Shown here: piece by piece, positions 40,083 to 50,668 of the stretch
Numbering within the stretch: position 1 is the stretch's first letter
Layout: every line of letters begins with the position of its first letter
Origin: Paucihalobacter ruber
GTDB taxonomy: Bacteria > Bacteroidota > Bacteroidia > Flavobacteriales > Flavobacteriaceae
NCBI RefSeq assembly: GCF_006494535.1
Contig: NZ_VHIQ01000001.1
Location: 684,736 to 748,735 of the forward strand
DNA: 64,000 bases
Direction of reading: 5' to 3'
The notes under the pieces: model-generated
What the model saw: the letters and a program-made list of their open reading frames with translations, nothing else
Database searches by the model: none
What the model was told of the DNA's origin: nothing
Position numbers and translations under genes: made by a program

Positions 40083-42554
40083 TTAAGAACCACACATTAG
40101 GCAATCGTCACCTTCAGCTTCTTTTGCCTGAGCGATTAAGGCTTTCATTTCTTCGGCTGTGAGTGGCTTTATCTCAGATGTTTCTTTTGCAAATTTTGAA
40201 GCCGTTTTTGCTGCTTGCTGTTGTTGTTGCATTACAACATCGGCATTAGATACCGCTACTTCTTTTGCGGCAGGCACAGTTTCAGATTTTTTATCCAAGG
40301 TAAATTTAATGGCGTCAACAGCGCTTTTAGTTCTCAGGTAATACATTCCTGTTTTGAGTCCGCTTTTCCAGGCATAAAAATGCATAGACGTAAGTTTGGC
40401 CATTGTTGCGCCTTCTAAAAACAGATTTAAAGACTGAGACTGATCTATAAAGTACCCTCTTTGACGACTCATATCAATAATGTCTTTCATACTCAATTCC
40501 CAAACTGTTTTATAAAGTTCTTTGATATCTTGAGGGATAATATCTATATGCTGAATTGAGCCATTAGCACGCATTATTTCCTGCTTTAAATCGTCATTCC
40601 AAAGGCCTTGTTCTACCAAATCCTGCAGCAAGTGCTGATTAACCACAATAAACTCGCCCGAAAGTACACGTCTGGTGTAAATGTTAGAAGTATAAGGTTC
40701 AAAACATTCGTTATTACCCAGAATTTGTGAGGTACTGGCCGTTGGCATTGGCGCCACCAAGAGTGAATTTCTTACACCGTGCTTTACTACTTGCTGGCGC
40801 AGTTTATCCCAATCCCATCTGCCGCTTAGTTCTTCGTCCTTAATGCCCCATAAATTATGCTGGAATTTACCTTTGCTAATTGGCGACCCCTTAAAAGTTT
40901 GATAAGGTCCGTCGGCTTTGGCTTCTTCCATAGAGGCGGTAACAGCTGCAAAATAAATGGTTTCAAAAATTTCTTGATTTAGCTTTTTTGCTTCATCACT
41001 GGTAAACGGTAAACGCAATTTAATAAAAGTATCAGCTAATCCTTGAACACCTAAACCTATAGGTCTGTGACGGAAATTAGAATTCTTGGCCTCTTCTACC
41101 GGATAATAATTTCTGTCTATAACTCTGTTTAAGTTCTTGGTGACACGTTTAGTAATTTTGAATAATTCTTTATGGTCAAACTCATCATTTTTTATAAACA
41201 TTGGTAGTGCAATAGACGCCAAATTACATACGGCAACTTCGTCTGGAGATGTGTATTCTAAAATTTCAGTGCATAAGTTTGATGAACGGATGGTTCCTAA
41301 ATTTTGCTGATTTGATTTACGGTTACAAGCATCTTTGTAGAGCATGTATGGCGTACCGGTTTCAATTTGAGATTCTAAAATTTTCTCCCAAAGCTCTCTG
41401 GCTTTTATGGTTTTTCTTCCTTTGCCTTCAGCTTCATATTTAGTGTAAAGTGTCTCAAAGGCTTCACTATGTACATCAGCTAAACCGGGACATTCGTTGG
41501 GGCACATCAGTGTCCAATGACCATCTTCCTGTACGCGCTTCATAAACAAATCTGATATCCACATGGCATAGAATAAGTCGCGCGCACGCATTTCTTCTTT
41601 ACCGTGGTTTTTCTTCAAATCGAGAAAATCAAAAATATCGGCATGCCAGGTTTCAATGTAAATAGCAAAACTTCCTTTGCGTTTTCCGCCGCCTTGATCT
41701 ACATAACGCGCCGTATCGTTAAAAACTTTCAACATTGGCACAATACCGTTTGACGTACCATTAGTGCCGGAAATATAACTTCCTGTTGCTCTAACATCAT
41801 GAATTGACAAACCAATTCCACCGGCAGATTGCGAAATTTTGGCTGTTTGCTTTAATGTATCGTAAATGCCATCAATGCTGTCGCTTTTCATAGAAAGTAA
41901 AAAGCAAGACGACATTTGTGGTTTTGGTGTACCGGAGTTGAAAAGTGTTGGTGTGGCGTGTGTAAAATACTTTTTAGACATCAACTCATACGTTTCAACC
42001 ACCGCTTCCATGTCATCTAAGTGAATACCAACCGCAACCCGCATAAGCATATGCTGTGGACGTTCGGCTATTTTGCCGTTTAATTTTAATAAATAGGAAC
42101 GCTCCAGTGTTTTAAATCCGAAGTAATCGTACCCAAAATCGCGGTTATAAATAATGGTAGAATCTAAAAGTTCTTTGTTAGCCTGAATGACTTCGAATAC
42201 TTCATCAGACAACAAAGGCGCCTTCTTTCCGGTGCGCGGGTTGATGTATTCGTATAAGTCAGTCATGACCTCGCTGAACGACTTTTTAGTATTTTTATGT
42301 AGATTAGATACCGAAATTCTCGCTGCCAACTTAGCATAATCAGGATGAGTTGTGGTCATGGTTGCTGCAATTTCAGCTGCCAGGTTATCTAACTCACTTG
42401 TGGTAACGTTATCGTATAAACCTTCTATAACGCGCATGGCAACTTTTACGGGATCAACTAATTCGTTTAATCCGTAACACAATTTTCTCACTCTTGCAGT
42501 GATTTTGTCGAACATCATAGGTTCTTTTCGGCCGTCTCTTTTTACTACATACAT
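40083..42554 (-). CDS. nrdA: Ribonucleoside-diphosphate reductase, alpha subunit (class Ia)
   Basis: An 823-residue catalytic subunit that reduces ribonucleotides for DNA synthesis. It has an N-terminal ATP-cone (about 1-90, [10 protein letters not shown]), M-S-S-C-F-L-L (active-site Cys), R-S-S-N-L-C-T-E-I (radical-site Asn/Cys/Glu) and [12 protein letters not shown]. The C-terminal redox pair is C-L-M-C (818-821). A glutamine run and a charged linker (about 765-800) separate the tail. It is encoded downstream of nrdB after a 183-bp structured gap. Confidence 0.96.
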   Translation of the reverse strand: MYVVKRDGRKEPMMFDKITARVRKLCYGLNELVDPVKVAMRVIEGLYDNVTTSELDNLAAEIAATMTTTHPDYAKLAARISVSNLHKNTKKSFSEVMTDLYEYINPRTGKKAPLLSDEVFEVIQANKELLDSTIIYNRDFGYDYFGFKTLERSYLLKLNGKIAERPQHMLMRVAVGIHLDDMEAVVETYELMSKKYFTHATPTLFNSGTPKPQMSSCFLLSMKSDSIDGIYDTLKQTAKISQSAGGIGLSIHDVRATGSYISGTNGTSNGIVPMLKVFNDTARYVDQGGGKRKGSFAIYIETWHADIFDFLDLKKNHGKEEMRARDLFYAMWISDLFMKRVQEDGHWTLMCPNECPGLADVHSEAFETLYTKYEAEGKGRKTIKARELWEKILESQIETGTPYMLYKDACNRKSNQQNLGTIRSSNLCTEILEYTSPDEVAVCNLASIALPMFIKNDEFDHKELFKITKRVTKNLNRVIDRNYYPVEEAKNSNFRHRPIGLGVQGLADTFIKLRLPFTSDEAKKLNQEIFETIYFAAVTASMEEAKADGPYQTFKGSPISKGKFQHNLWGIKDEELSGRWDWDKLRQQVVKHGVRNSLLVAPMPTASTSQILGNNECFEPYTSNIYTRRVLSGEFIVVNQHLLQDLVEQGLWNDDLKQEIMRANGSIQHIDIIPQDIKELYKTVWELSMKDIIDMSRQRGYFIDQSQSLNLFLEGATMAKLTSMHFYAWKSGLKTGMYYLRTKSAVDAIKFTLDKKSETVPAAKEVAVSNADVVMQQQQQAAKTASKFAKETSEIKPLTAEEMKALIAQAKEAEGDDCLMCGS

Positions 42555-42571
42555 ATTATTTTAAAGTTTTA

Positions 42572-42628
42572 GCTGTTCTGTAAACAGAACGTTGGTTAGC
42601 GGTAAACAGCCCAAAAGTTTGAGCTGTT
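42572..42628 (-). promoter_or_regulatory. Structured nrdA leader with competing stems
   Basis: Read on the minus strand, AACAGC (42628-42623) can pair with GCTGTT (42610-42605), or that GCTGTT can pair with AACAGC (42577-42572). The last segment also belongs to a perfect 7-2-7 palindrome, GTTCTGT-TT-ACAGAAC (42590-42575). The pairings exclude each other. Lies 18-74 bp before the nrdA ATG. Confidence 0.45.
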
Positions 42629-42737
42629 ATTATTATGGTTTTTTTTAATTATCAGGTTGTGCAGCCAACAGGCCACAACGCAATACACAAGACTGGTTAA
42701 ATGCAAATTTGGGGCTCCAATAAATTAGAATTGCATT

Positions 42738-43718
42738 TTAAAAATCGGCATCAAAAGTGAACTTATCTTTTTCTTCTTCTTTGTTCATTACACCGGCTTT
42801 TTGGTATTCAGACACGCGTTTTTCGAAGAAATTAGTTTTACCTTGAAGCGAAATCATATCCATAAAATCAAACGGGTTAGATGAATTGTATTCTTTTTCA
42901 CAACCTAACTCCACTAACAATCTATCGGCCACAAACTCGAGGTACTGGGTCATTAACTTAGCATTCATGCCAATAAGGCTTACTGGCAATGATTCTGTAA
43001 TGAATTCACGCTCAATGTTTAATGCATCTACTAATATTTCACGAATGCGTTCTTTTGGCACTTTATTCACCAAATGCTTATTGTGCAGGTGTACAGCAAA
43101 ATCGCAGTGAACGCCTTCATCTCTGGAAATTAATTCGTTAGAAAATGTTAATCCGGGCATTAATCCGCGCTTTTTCAACCAGAAAATTGAGCAAAACGCA
43201 CCAGAGAAGAAAATACCTTCAACGGCTGCAAAGGCTATAAGACGTTCGGCAAAACTTGGAGACTCTATCCATTTTAAGGCCCAGTCTGCCTTTTTCTTGA
43301 TAGCCGGAAAATTATCTATAGCGTTGAAAAGTATGTCTTTTTCTTTCTCGTCTTTAACATAGGTATCAATTAACAACGAATAGGTTTCACTATGAATATT
43401 TTCCATCATGATCTGGAAACCGTAGAAAAATTTGGCCTCACTGTATTGTACTTCATTCACGAAGTTTTCAGCCAGATTTTCATTCACAATACCGTCACTG
43501 GCGGCAAAAAATGCTAAAATATGCTTGATAAAATAACGCTCGTCGTCACTTAATTTGGTAGCCCAATCACTCAAATCCTGATGCAAATCTATTTCCTCTG
43601 CCGTCCAGAAACTGGCTTCCGATTTCTTATACCACTCCCAAAGGTCGTGATGTTGTATTGGAAAAATTACGAAGCGATCTTTGTTTTCTTGAAGAATGGG
43701 TTCTACGATTTGTGACAT
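42738..43718 (-). CDS. nrdB: Ribonucleoside-diphosphate reductase, beta subunit
   Basis: A 326-residue radical-generating subunit with a di-iron site: Asp and His in D-E-R-Y-F-I-K-H, Glu and His in M-E-N-I-H-S-E-T-Y, and the second set in E-G-I-F-F-S-G-A-F and R-D-E-G-V-H. A Tyr follows the E-x-x-H-S-E-T-Y site, as for the stable tyrosyl radical. The C-terminal tail F-T-F-D-A-D-F should dock to NrdA. It lies upstream of nrdA on the same strand. Confidence 0.95.
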   Translation of the reverse strand: MSQIVEPILQENKDRFVIFPIQHHDLWEWYKKSEASFWTAEEIDLHQDLSDWATKLSDDERYFIKHILAFFAASDGIVNENLAENFVNEVQYSEAKFFYGFQIMMENIHSETYSLLIDTYVKDEKEKDILFNAIDNFPAIKKKADWALKWIESPSFAERLIAFAAVEGIFFSGAFCSIFWLKKRGLMPGLTFSNELISRDEGVHCDFAVHLHNKHLVNKVPKERIREILVDALNIEREFITESLPVSLIGMNAKLMTQYLEFVADRLLVELGCEKEYNSSNPFDFMDMISLQGKTNFFEKRVSEYQKAGVMNKEEEKDKFTFDADF

Positions 43719-44021
43719 TTCTTTGAGTTTTTTTATTAAAATTAGACGAAAATTTTAGTGTGACTTGGGACCAACAAAGATTCAAAAATGTGTTAGATTT
43801 TGAAAGGTTTTTTTAGAAACGTTGTCAACAAGTTTTTAACAACCGAATTTACTTACAAATTGAATACAATATTTAACAATTAGACTTTATTTATTGTTTT
43901 TCAGTTATTTATGAAATTATTGAACGTAAATAAAATGTAGGAATTTTAAAGTTAAAAAATGTCTGACTAGCGAATTTCATTACTGTCTTAAAATTAATTT
44001 CAGGCATTAGTAAAAAACAAA
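43719..44021. other. Gene-free stretch upstream of nrdB
   Basis: AT-rich sequence between nrdB and the candidate small RNA. It must hold the nrdB promoter, but I see no perfect -7 box, no clear NrdR box and no coding frame. Confidence 0.5.
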
Positions 44022-44118
44022 AAGAGGACGAAAATTCGTCCTCTTCTAACCCTAATAAATAACTAACTAAACTAAAACAATTCTAAGATATCCCTATTTT
44101 ACAAATTTTCACTCTTGA
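44022..44118 (-). ncRNA. Candidate small RNA with terminator, second family member
   Basis: On the minus strand GAACTTTG (44130-44123, 7/8 of the -7 box) predicts a start near 44118. The transcript would carry ATCTTAG (44089-44083), a TAGTTTAGTTAGTTA-like middle and TTAGGGTTAG. An 11-bp stem (44045-44035 with 44032-44022) follows at once, then TTTG and six T. Element order and length match the candidate at 5418-5507. No reading frame of note is present. Confidence 0.5.
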
Positions 44119-44340
44119 TATTCAAAGTTCCAATTTAAAGTTAACGATGTCTTGAAAAAATTATTTTTCAAAATCAAAAATCCGAAAAACCTATGCAATA
44201 AAAACCTCAGTTTGTATAAGTGGTTTTAATTTTTGTATAATTGGTTTTACCAAAAGTAACAGCTTTTGCTAAATCTATACGTTCTACACAAAATTTACCA
44301 CTAAATGCACAGTTAAAATTATTTGATTGACAAATATTAC

Positions 44341-44348
44341 TACTTTTG
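44341..44348 (+). promoter_or_regulatory. -7 box of the LytTR operon
   Basis: TACTTTTG is a perfect -7 match ending 5 bp before the ATG at 44353, so the message is probably leaderless. Confidence 0.55.
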
Positions 44349-44352
44349 ATTT

Positions 44353-45087
44353 ATGATTTCAGTTGTAATAGTAGATGATGAATTAAGCGCTGTAGAAAGT
44401 CTGGTTTGGGAATTAAAGCATTTCAATACAGACATATCGGTTGTTGCTCAATTTACAAATCCTGAAGAAGCTATTGATTACCTAACAACCAATAACCCCG
44501 ATTGCCTTTTTTTAGATATTCAAATGCCAACTATGGATGGCTTTCAATTTCTTAACAAATTTCCAAAACGCGATTTCGCAGTAGTCATTACAACAGCTTA
44601 TAACGAATATGCCATCAAAGCCTTAAAACATGAAGCTATTGATTATTTATTAAAACCCATAGACTCTGATGATTTGCAGGAAACCATCAAAAAAATAAAA
44701 AAACATAAATCAAAACAAAAATCTGAACTCAATTTTGAATTGGCGTTTGAGCAGTTTAATGAGCGTTTTAACAAAAAAAAGGTGACCATTAATACAGACG
44801 GAAAACTTATTTTTATTGATGCAGATGACATTTTACTTGTCTCGGGTGATGGCAATTACAGCACTATCGAACTTGCCAATAATCAAAAAATTGTTGTAAC
44901 CAAAAAACTAAAAGAGGTTAATTCACTGTTGCCTCAAGATCACTTTTTTAGAATACATAATTCGTATATTATCAACCTCAATCACCTAAAGGAGTTTATA
45001 AAAAGTGATGGCTACGTAGTGTTAACCAATAACAAAAAAATACCTGTTGCCAGACAAAGAAAGTCAGATTTTCTTGAGAAGTTATAA
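44353..45087 (+). CDS. LytTR-type response regulator
   Basis: A 244-residue regulator. The receiver domain is at 1-120 with the acidic pocket V-D-D-E (D8, D9), the phosphorylation site F-L-D-I-Q-M-P (D55), and the conserved Thr and Lys in I-T-T-A-Y and L-L-K-P-I. The LytTR DNA-binding domain is at about 140-244, with F-F-R-I-H-N-S-Y-I-I-N-L-N-H-L. It precedes the kinase gene by 16 bp, and the pair forms a two-component system. Target sites are not known. Confidence 0.94.
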   Translation: MISVVIVDDELSAVESLVWELKHFNTDISVVAQFTNPEEAIDYLTTNNPDCLFLDIQMPTMDGFQFLNKFPKRDFAVVITTAYNEYAIKALKHEAIDYLLKPIDSDDLQETIKKIKKHKSKQKSELNFELAFEQFNERFNKKKVTINTDGKLIFIDADDILLVSGDGNYSTIELANNQKIVVTKKLKEVNSLLPQDHFFRIHNSYIINLNHLKEFIKSDGYVVLTNNKKIPVARQRKSDFLEKL

Positions 45088-45103
45088 GAGTTAATAGAAG
45101 TAA

Positions 45104-47047
45104 ATGTTTAAACCAGTGCCTCTTCTTTTTTGTTTGTTTTTCGTGCTGTTATTTGCACTTAATATACATGCACATGACAATCATGATTCGATAATAAATA
45201 GCCGATTACAGCTTCTTAAAAATGAAAAATTCAATAAGTACAACGTACTCGATTCAATTTTTAAAAGTGAGAAACGAGACACCTTTTTCTTAAGGCAGTT
45301 AGCCATTAAATCAAAGGCTAATAAAAATTTTCTAGCCGAAGGGTTTGCGCTTAATTTTTTAGGAATAGGCTACCGAAATGCCTCTTTGTACGATAAAGCC
45401 ATTGAACTCCACAAAGAGTCTTATGATGCGGCGATTTTGGCCGGCGATATTGAACTACAAGTAGTGGCTCTTAACATGATTGGCGTTGCTTACCGCAGGA
45501 TGGATCTTGTAAAACCAGCACTTGATTACCATACACAAGCACTAGACTTGGCCAATAACGTCAACAATAAAACCAGTCAATTAGAAGCCAGTATTGCGGT
45601 TTCTCAAAATAGCATTGGTAATATATATTTGGCGCTTAAGCGCTACGATCTGGCTATTAATCAATTTATGAAGTCCTTAAAAATAGAGGAAAAACTCAAC
45701 CAAAAATTGGGCTTGGCCATAAATTACCACAACATTGGTTATGCACAGGAAGCGCTGGGTAATTATAAAAGTGCAATGGAAAATTACCAGCGTTCGCTAA
45801 TGTTTAATAACGATATAAATTCAGATGTTGGACGAGTTATATGCTATAACAGTATTGGTTCACTTGAAATAAAACTTGGGAGACTTAATGAAGCCAAAGA
45901 AATTATTGAACAAGCCTTGAGTAAAGGTATTAAAATTGGAGACCAGTTTTATATTGCTAATTCTTACCTCAACTTGGGTTGGGTAAATTTAGAACTTAAA
46001 GAATTTGATATATCAAAGAAATATCTGGAAAAAGCTCTTGAAACGTCAAAGAAGTATAACCTTACCTCATCAGCTGTTGAAGCCAATAAAAAACTATCTG
46101 AACTTTACGAAGAATTAGGAGAACATCAACTGGCGTTAAAATATTACAAAACGGGCATAGATTTAGAAAACACCATTACCAACGAGCGCAACTTTCAATA
46201 TGTCAATGATATAGTACTTGAATATGAAGACGAAGTAAAAAACAAGCAAATCAAACTACTAGCCGACAGAAATGAAGAACTGTTAAAAAATCAAAAACTG
46301 TATTTGTTAGTTATTTTTAGCGTTGTGCTTTTAGCGGTAATTATGATTGCCCTTAACCGAAATCGACAATTGCGTCAGGAAAAGCAAATTTTAACGCTTG
46401 AACAAGATATGTTGAGAAGTCAAATGAATCCGCATTTCATATTTAATTCTTTAAATTCAATAAAGCATTTCATCATCAATAATGATCAGCAAAACGCGGT
46501 TTATTACCTTAACAAATTTGCCAAACTCATCAGAAAAATTCTTGTTTCCAACACCGAAAAACACATATCATTAGAAGACGAACTTGAAACTATGAAGTTG
46601 TATCTAAGTGTTGAGAATATGCGATTTTCTAATCAAATAGATTTTTCAATTCACATAGATCCAACAATTAATACAGCGGCCATTAAAGTGCCGTCGTTAA
46701 TTTTACAGCCATTTCTTGAAAATGCACTTTGGCATGGTTTATCGTCGAAAGCAGACGATAAAAAAATTAATCTTAAGGTAACCAAAGGCAGCAAAAATCA
46801 TGTGGCCGTTACCATTACCGACAATGGAATTGGGCGAGTAGAATCAGAAAAAATTAACAAAGACAAAAGTCTTAATCGTAAATCGGTTGGTTTAAACATT
46901 ACCAAAGCCAGACTTTCAAATTTTTCTAAACGTTTTACAACCGACTACAATTTAAAAATAACCGATTTGTACGACGACCATCAAAAAGCAATAGGAACAA
47001 AGGTGGAGTTGCTCATTCCAACAAATCCTGCGTTGCTGAAAACTTAA
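45104..47047 (+). CDS. TPR-containing sensor histidine kinase (LytS/YehU type)
   Basis: A 647-residue kinase. The signal peptide (1-24, ending I-H-A-H) leads to periplasmic TPR repeats (about 60-370). A membrane helix (about 398-418), a short coiled coil, and the His_kinase domain with M-N-P-H-F-I-F-N-S-L-N-S-I-K (phospho-His H444) follow. The HATPase domain comes last, with L-E-N-A-L-W-H-G and D-N-G-I-G-R. It should phosphorylate the LytTR regulator next to it. The signal sensed by the TPRs is unknown. Confidence 0.93.
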   Translation: MFKPVPLLFCLFFVLLFALNIHAHDNHDSIINSRLQLLKNEKFNKYNVLDSIFKSEKRDTFFLRQLAIKSKANKNFLAEGFALNFLGIGYRNASLYDKAIELHKESYDAAILAGDIELQVVALNMIGVAYRRMDLVKPALDYHTQALDLANNVNNKTSQLEASIAVSQNSIGNIYLALKRYDLAINQFMKSLKIEEKLNQKLGLAINYHNIGYAQEALGNYKSAMENYQRSLMFNNDINSDVGRVICYNSIGSLEIKLGRLNEAKEIIEQALSKGIKIGDQFYIANSYLNLGWVNLELKEFDISKKYLEKALETSKKYNLTSSAVEANKKLSELYEELGEHQLALKYYKTGIDLENTITNERNFQYVNDIVLEYEDEVKNKQIKLLADRNEELLKNQKLYLLVIFSVVLLAVIMIALNRNRQLRQEKQILTLEQDMLRSQMNPHFIFNSLNSIKHFIINNDQQNAVYYLNKFAKLIRKILVSNTEKHISLEDELETMKLYLSVENMRFSNQIDFSIHIDPTINTAAIKVPSLILQPFLENALWHGLSSKADDKKINLKVTKGSKNHVAVTITDNGIGRVESEKINKDKSLNRKSVGLNITKARLSNFSKRFTTDYNLKITDLYDDHQKAIGTKVELLIPTNPALLKT

Positions 47048-47086
47048 CATCATCTGCTTTGTTCCTATTTTTAAAAGAACCCTCGT

Positions 47087-49924
47087 TTATTGCACTATAA
47101 GTTTTCTTTGAATACTTTGATTATTTAAATTATCATGAATTTTCACTAAATATAGTCCTTGAGGCATGTTGTCAACAGCAACCTGCAATTCCCTCGTAAC
47201 ATTCTTAAATTGTTTAATTAACTGACCTGAAATAGAGATCAACTCTATATCATATTGGCTGTTTGAATTAAGATTGATTTTAAACCAATCTTTTGCAGGG
47301 TTTGGGTATAAGGTAAAATTACCGGCCAGAAAATCCTGATTTGACAAGGATGCCTGTAAACTAAATTCAGAAGTATTGCCATTATCATCAGTTGCCGTAC
47401 CAACGATAAATTCATAATCATCTTGCCCAAAACCATCAGGAAATGTAACTAAAAAAGATTTTGGACCTGTCGTGGTATAGGTATCTGTTCCTAAATAAGT
47501 TTTGCCTTGACCGTTATCTGCTCCGAAGAATTCAACTGTTATTGGATAAGCAGAATTTGCAGGGTCACTTGGTACTTCATAAGAAATTTCAACTTGGTTA
47601 CCTCCAGAAAAATCAATACTGATTATTTCGGGATAGTTTTGAAGATTATTTGGTCCAGTGTCGGCATCACCCGGATCATTAGCATTGGCTCCTGCTAATC
47701 TGATTCCCTCACCAGAGTTTCCATAAATACTATTCTCAGAAATAGTAACTCCGGTTGCTGCACCTAAGGCCGGATCTAAAAATACGCCGTTGCCAGACCC
47801 TGATAATACATTTTTTGATATAAATGCACTTGTAATATTACCTGATAACACAATGCCTGATGAAACCCCTGTTCCATTTCCTACCACCGTTTCACCATCT
47901 ATGGCTAAACCAATTAAATTATTCAATATTTGATTACCATTAGAGCTAAAAATTAACAAAATGCCATCATTTCCGTTACCACTAATTACATTTCCTAAGT
48001 CTGCAGTTGCACCTCCAATAATATTGTTTGAACTATTTTGCAACACAATACCTGGAGCATTAATTCCACCCGGTAAATCAAATCCGTTAGATTGTAACCC
48101 GATAATATTTGAATACGCTTGAAGTTGGGTTGCCCCATTTAAAAGCAAATTTCTGGCACTACCGGCTGAAAGGCCATTTCCTGAAATAACGTTATGGTGA
48201 ATTTGAGTGCCTTCCAACAAACCAAAAGCTTGTACACCTATTTGATTTGGCAACGCCGAAGTACCGGCAGGATTTAACCCTACATAATTATAACTAATAT
48301 TGTGTCCTGTTCTTCTTACCGTTAAACCAACCTGATTCCCCGAAATAATATTTCTGCCTGACTCTTCTCCACCTATAGTTACCGCCTGGGCATTACTGGC
48401 TATATTAATACCCGAACTTTGATTTGGCACTGCCGAACTTCCGGAAGCATCTGTACCAATAAAATTGCCTTGTATAATTGTTCCAGTGCAATTCTCTTCT
48501 AAAGAAATACCTACATTATTACCCGAAATAATATTTCTGCTTCCCGCAATAGTTCCTCCAACTGTATTATTAACATCAAGTATAGCAACACCCGTTGGAT
48601 TTGCAACAGCTGTATTACCATTGCTATTAGTACCAATATAATTGCCAAAAATTTGATTGTTATTACCGGCCAAAATGGCCACACCTGTATTACTATTACC
48701 TGAAATTATATTTCTGGCTCCAGGAACCAAACCACCTATAAAATTATTGTTATTAACCCCCGAAAACAGTGCAACACCAATTTGATTAGACAAAGCCAAG
48801 TTTCCGGTAACGTCTACTCCAATTTTATTACCTTGAATAAAATTTTCGGTTACGGGTGAATCTTCATTCCCTTGAAAATAAACCCCATAAAACCCATTAC
48901 CCGAAATTAAATTTCCGTCTCCCGGGTTAATCCCACCAATTTCATTATTATTGGCGCCAAACAATAACAACACCCCGCCACGAAGATTAGGTATAGATTG
49001 AGTACCAGTTATATCCGTACCAATATAGTTGCCTAATATTCTATTGCCAGTTGCCGATGCACCTACAATGGAGAAACCGGTACCATCAAAAGTCTCATTT
49101 TGGTCATTTTTACCCCCTGAAATAATATTCCTCGCCTCCGGAACTGCACCGCCAATGGTATTATTAGAAGAATTTATGAGTTGGACGTTAAATCGGTTAC
49201 CTCTGTTTAACGTTGCTGTAATATCAGTGCCTATGAAGTTTCCTTGCACCAAATTATTTGTGCCGTTTTGAAAGGTTAACCCACCCGAAAAATTACCTGA
49301 AATAATATTGCCTTCATTTGGATTTATACCACCTACAAGACTATTACTACTATTGTTAAACAGAATGCCGCCGCCCGTATTGGTAAATAAGGTTGTACCA
49401 TCAGATCTTAAACCTATATAGTTCCCTTGAAACGTAATATTATCAACAAAATTGACCAAAACACCAAAACCAAAATTAAACGGACTCACATCTTGTTCCT
49501 GAAATCCACCTATAGACATTCCATACATCTCGCTACCATGGGCATTACCGGTAAACTGAATACCTTGGTAACCAGCACCCAACAAGGTGCCGTCTATTTC
49601 AATTAAAGGTGCATTTGTATAACCTGTTTGGGTTCTTCCATCAACTACTGCAGGCTGTTGAATTGGCGGTAAAACATCAGACACTACTTGAATTTGAAAT
49701 GGTGCTGTTCCGCTTATATCAAATGCAATGATATCTTTATTTGAAGTTTTATTAGCATTTTGAATAGCAGCTCTAAAAGAGCAGTTACCGTTACTGTCTG
49801 CGCAAATAGTGTCGCTTAAGTCTGCGTCTTCGGTATCGTCGGTGGTATTTACGGTGTAAGTTACTTGAGCGTGTGTGAACGCCATAAAAATAAATGTAAA
49901 GAATAGTGTAAAGTTTGTTCTCAT
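47087..49924 (-). CDS. Secreted right-handed beta-helix protein with T9SS tail
   Basis: A 945-residue secreted protein. After the signal peptide (1-19) comes a CSLREA-like start (N-T-T-D-D-T-E-D-A, G-N-C-S-F-R-A-A-I-Q-N-A-N). Then there are about twelve repeats built on N-x-I-G-G, R-N-I-I-S-G-N, G-V and G-N-x-I-G-T-D, which fold as a parallel beta-helix. The C-terminal 75 residues (F-T-L-Y-P-N-P-A-K-D-W, G-L-Y-L-V-K-I) are a T9SS type A sorting domain. It is the last gene of the operon driven from 53571. Adhesin or surface-layer roles fit the fold, but the ligand is unknown. Confidence 0.88.
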   Translation of the reverse strand: MRTNFTLFFTFIFMAFTHAQVTYTVNTTDDTEDADLSDTICADSNGNCSFRAAIQNANKTSNKDIIAFDISGTAPFQIQVVSDVLPPIQQPAVVDGRTQTGYTNAPLIEIDGTLLGAGYQGIQFTGNAHGSEMYGMSIGGFQEQDVSPFNFGFGVLVNFVDNITFQGNYIGLRSDGTTLFTNTGGGILFNNSSNSLVGGINPNEGNIISGNFSGGLTFQNGTNNLVQGNFIGTDITATLNRGNRFNVQLINSSNNTIGGAVPEARNIISGGKNDQNETFDGTGFSIVGASATGNRILGNYIGTDITGTQSIPNLRGGVLLLFGANNNEIGGINPGDGNLISGNGFYGVYFQGNEDSPVTENFIQGNKIGVDVTGNLALSNQIGVALFSGVNNNNFIGGLVPGARNIISGNSNTGVAILAGNNNQIFGNYIGTNSNGNTAVANPTGVAILDVNNTVGGTIAGSRNIISGNNVGISLEENCTGTIIQGNFIGTDASGSSAVPNQSSGINIASNAQAVTIGGEESGRNIISGNQVGLTVRRTGHNISYNYVGLNPAGTSALPNQIGVQAFGLLEGTQIHHNVISGNGLSAGSARNLLLNGATQLQAYSNIIGLQSNGFDLPGGINAPGIVLQNSSNNIIGGATADLGNVISGNGNDGILLIFSSNGNQILNNLIGLAIDGETVVGNGTGVSSGIVLSGNITSAFISKNVLSGSGNGVFLDPALGAATGVTISENSIYGNSGEGIRLAGANANDPGDADTGPNNLQNYPEIISIDFSGGNQVEISYEVPSDPANSAYPITVEFFGADNGQGKTYLGTDTYTTTGPKSFLVTFPDGFGQDDYEFIVGTATDDNGNTSEFSLQASLSNQDFLAGNFTLYPNPAKDWFKINLNSNSQYDIELISISGQLIKQFKNVTRELQVAVDNMPQGLYLVKIHDNLNNQSIQRKLIVQ

Positions 49925-49942
49925 AATTATAAAATTTAATGG

Positions 49943-50656
49943 TTAAAAATATTTTGCCGTCCAGATAATCCCGGAAAAATCGGTTGGTGATTTTATCTTG
50001 ATTTTATTGGGTTTATTGGTGATTTCGTTGGAATTGGTTTCGAATATGTCTAGGATTTCGTATTCGATTAGGTTATAGCCTTTTTTTAAGTTTAAATCAA
50101 CCTGATATTCCATATCAATTTTAAAGTCTGCAATTTCCCAGGTGTTTTCGCAAGTAGTTTTAATTTCGGCATCTTCGGTGACGTAGATGATTTCATAATA
50201 AGATCCAAGAACCGGCTGCATATAAGCATCGTCTTCTAACCACGGTATTAATTCTTTATTTGAAACAGCAAATACACTGCCGGCCCAGCCGCTTCTTTTA
50301 CCTTCTCTCCAAAGTGCAAAGTAACCACCTCTAAAACCTTTTAAGCTCTCACTCACTTTTAAATCGGATGAATTGCCACATCTAAACTTAACAATGTATT
50401 CAAAGTTTAAAAGGTCGTCATGAACCACATTTGAAGGTAATTGAATACTTGAAAATTCAGGGATATTTACCTCTAAAGTTCCATCATCTTTAAGCTTACC
50501 AATTGATACGCGATTGTCCATATCAAAAGGCATGATGATAAAATCCATTTCGGGAAGGTCTTTTTGAAAATTGTCTAGTTTTGAGCTAAAGTTTTGGGAT
50601 TGCAACAACCCGCACAATAGTATAAACAATATCACAAGTATTAGTTTTGTTTTCAT
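49943..50656 (-). CDS. Exported protein of unknown function, paralogue of 51318-52067
   Basis: A 237-residue protein with a signal peptide (1-20, ending L-L-Q-S-Q). The C-terminal half repeats the pattern of the gene at 51318: Y-Y-E-I-I-Y-V-T-E-D, T-T-C-E-N, then D-L-N-L-K-K-G-Y-N-L-I-E-Y-E-I-L-D-I-F. The two probably arose by tandem duplication. No known domain is recognised. It is the fifth gene of the six-gene operon. Confidence 0.75.
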   Translation of the reverse strand: MKTKLILVILFILLCGLLQSQNFSSKLDNFQKDLPEMDFIIMPFDMDNRVSIGKLKDDGTLEVNIPEFSSIQLPSNVVHDDLLNFEYIVKFRCGNSSDLKVSESLKGFRGGYFALWREGKRSGWAGSVFAVSNKELIPWLEDDAYMQPVLGSYYEIIYVTEDAEIKTTCENTWEIADFKIDMEYQVDLNLKKGYNLIEYEILDIFETNSNEITNKPNKIKIKSPTDFSGIIWTAKYF

Positions 50657-50668
50657 AATGCTAAAATT

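Noticed and set aside
42575-42590. GTTCTGT-TT-ACAGAAC palindrome as an SOS (LexA) box
   Set aside because: It resembles some gram-positive SOS boxes, but Bacteroidota LexA sites are not well defined and nrdA control has other candidates here.
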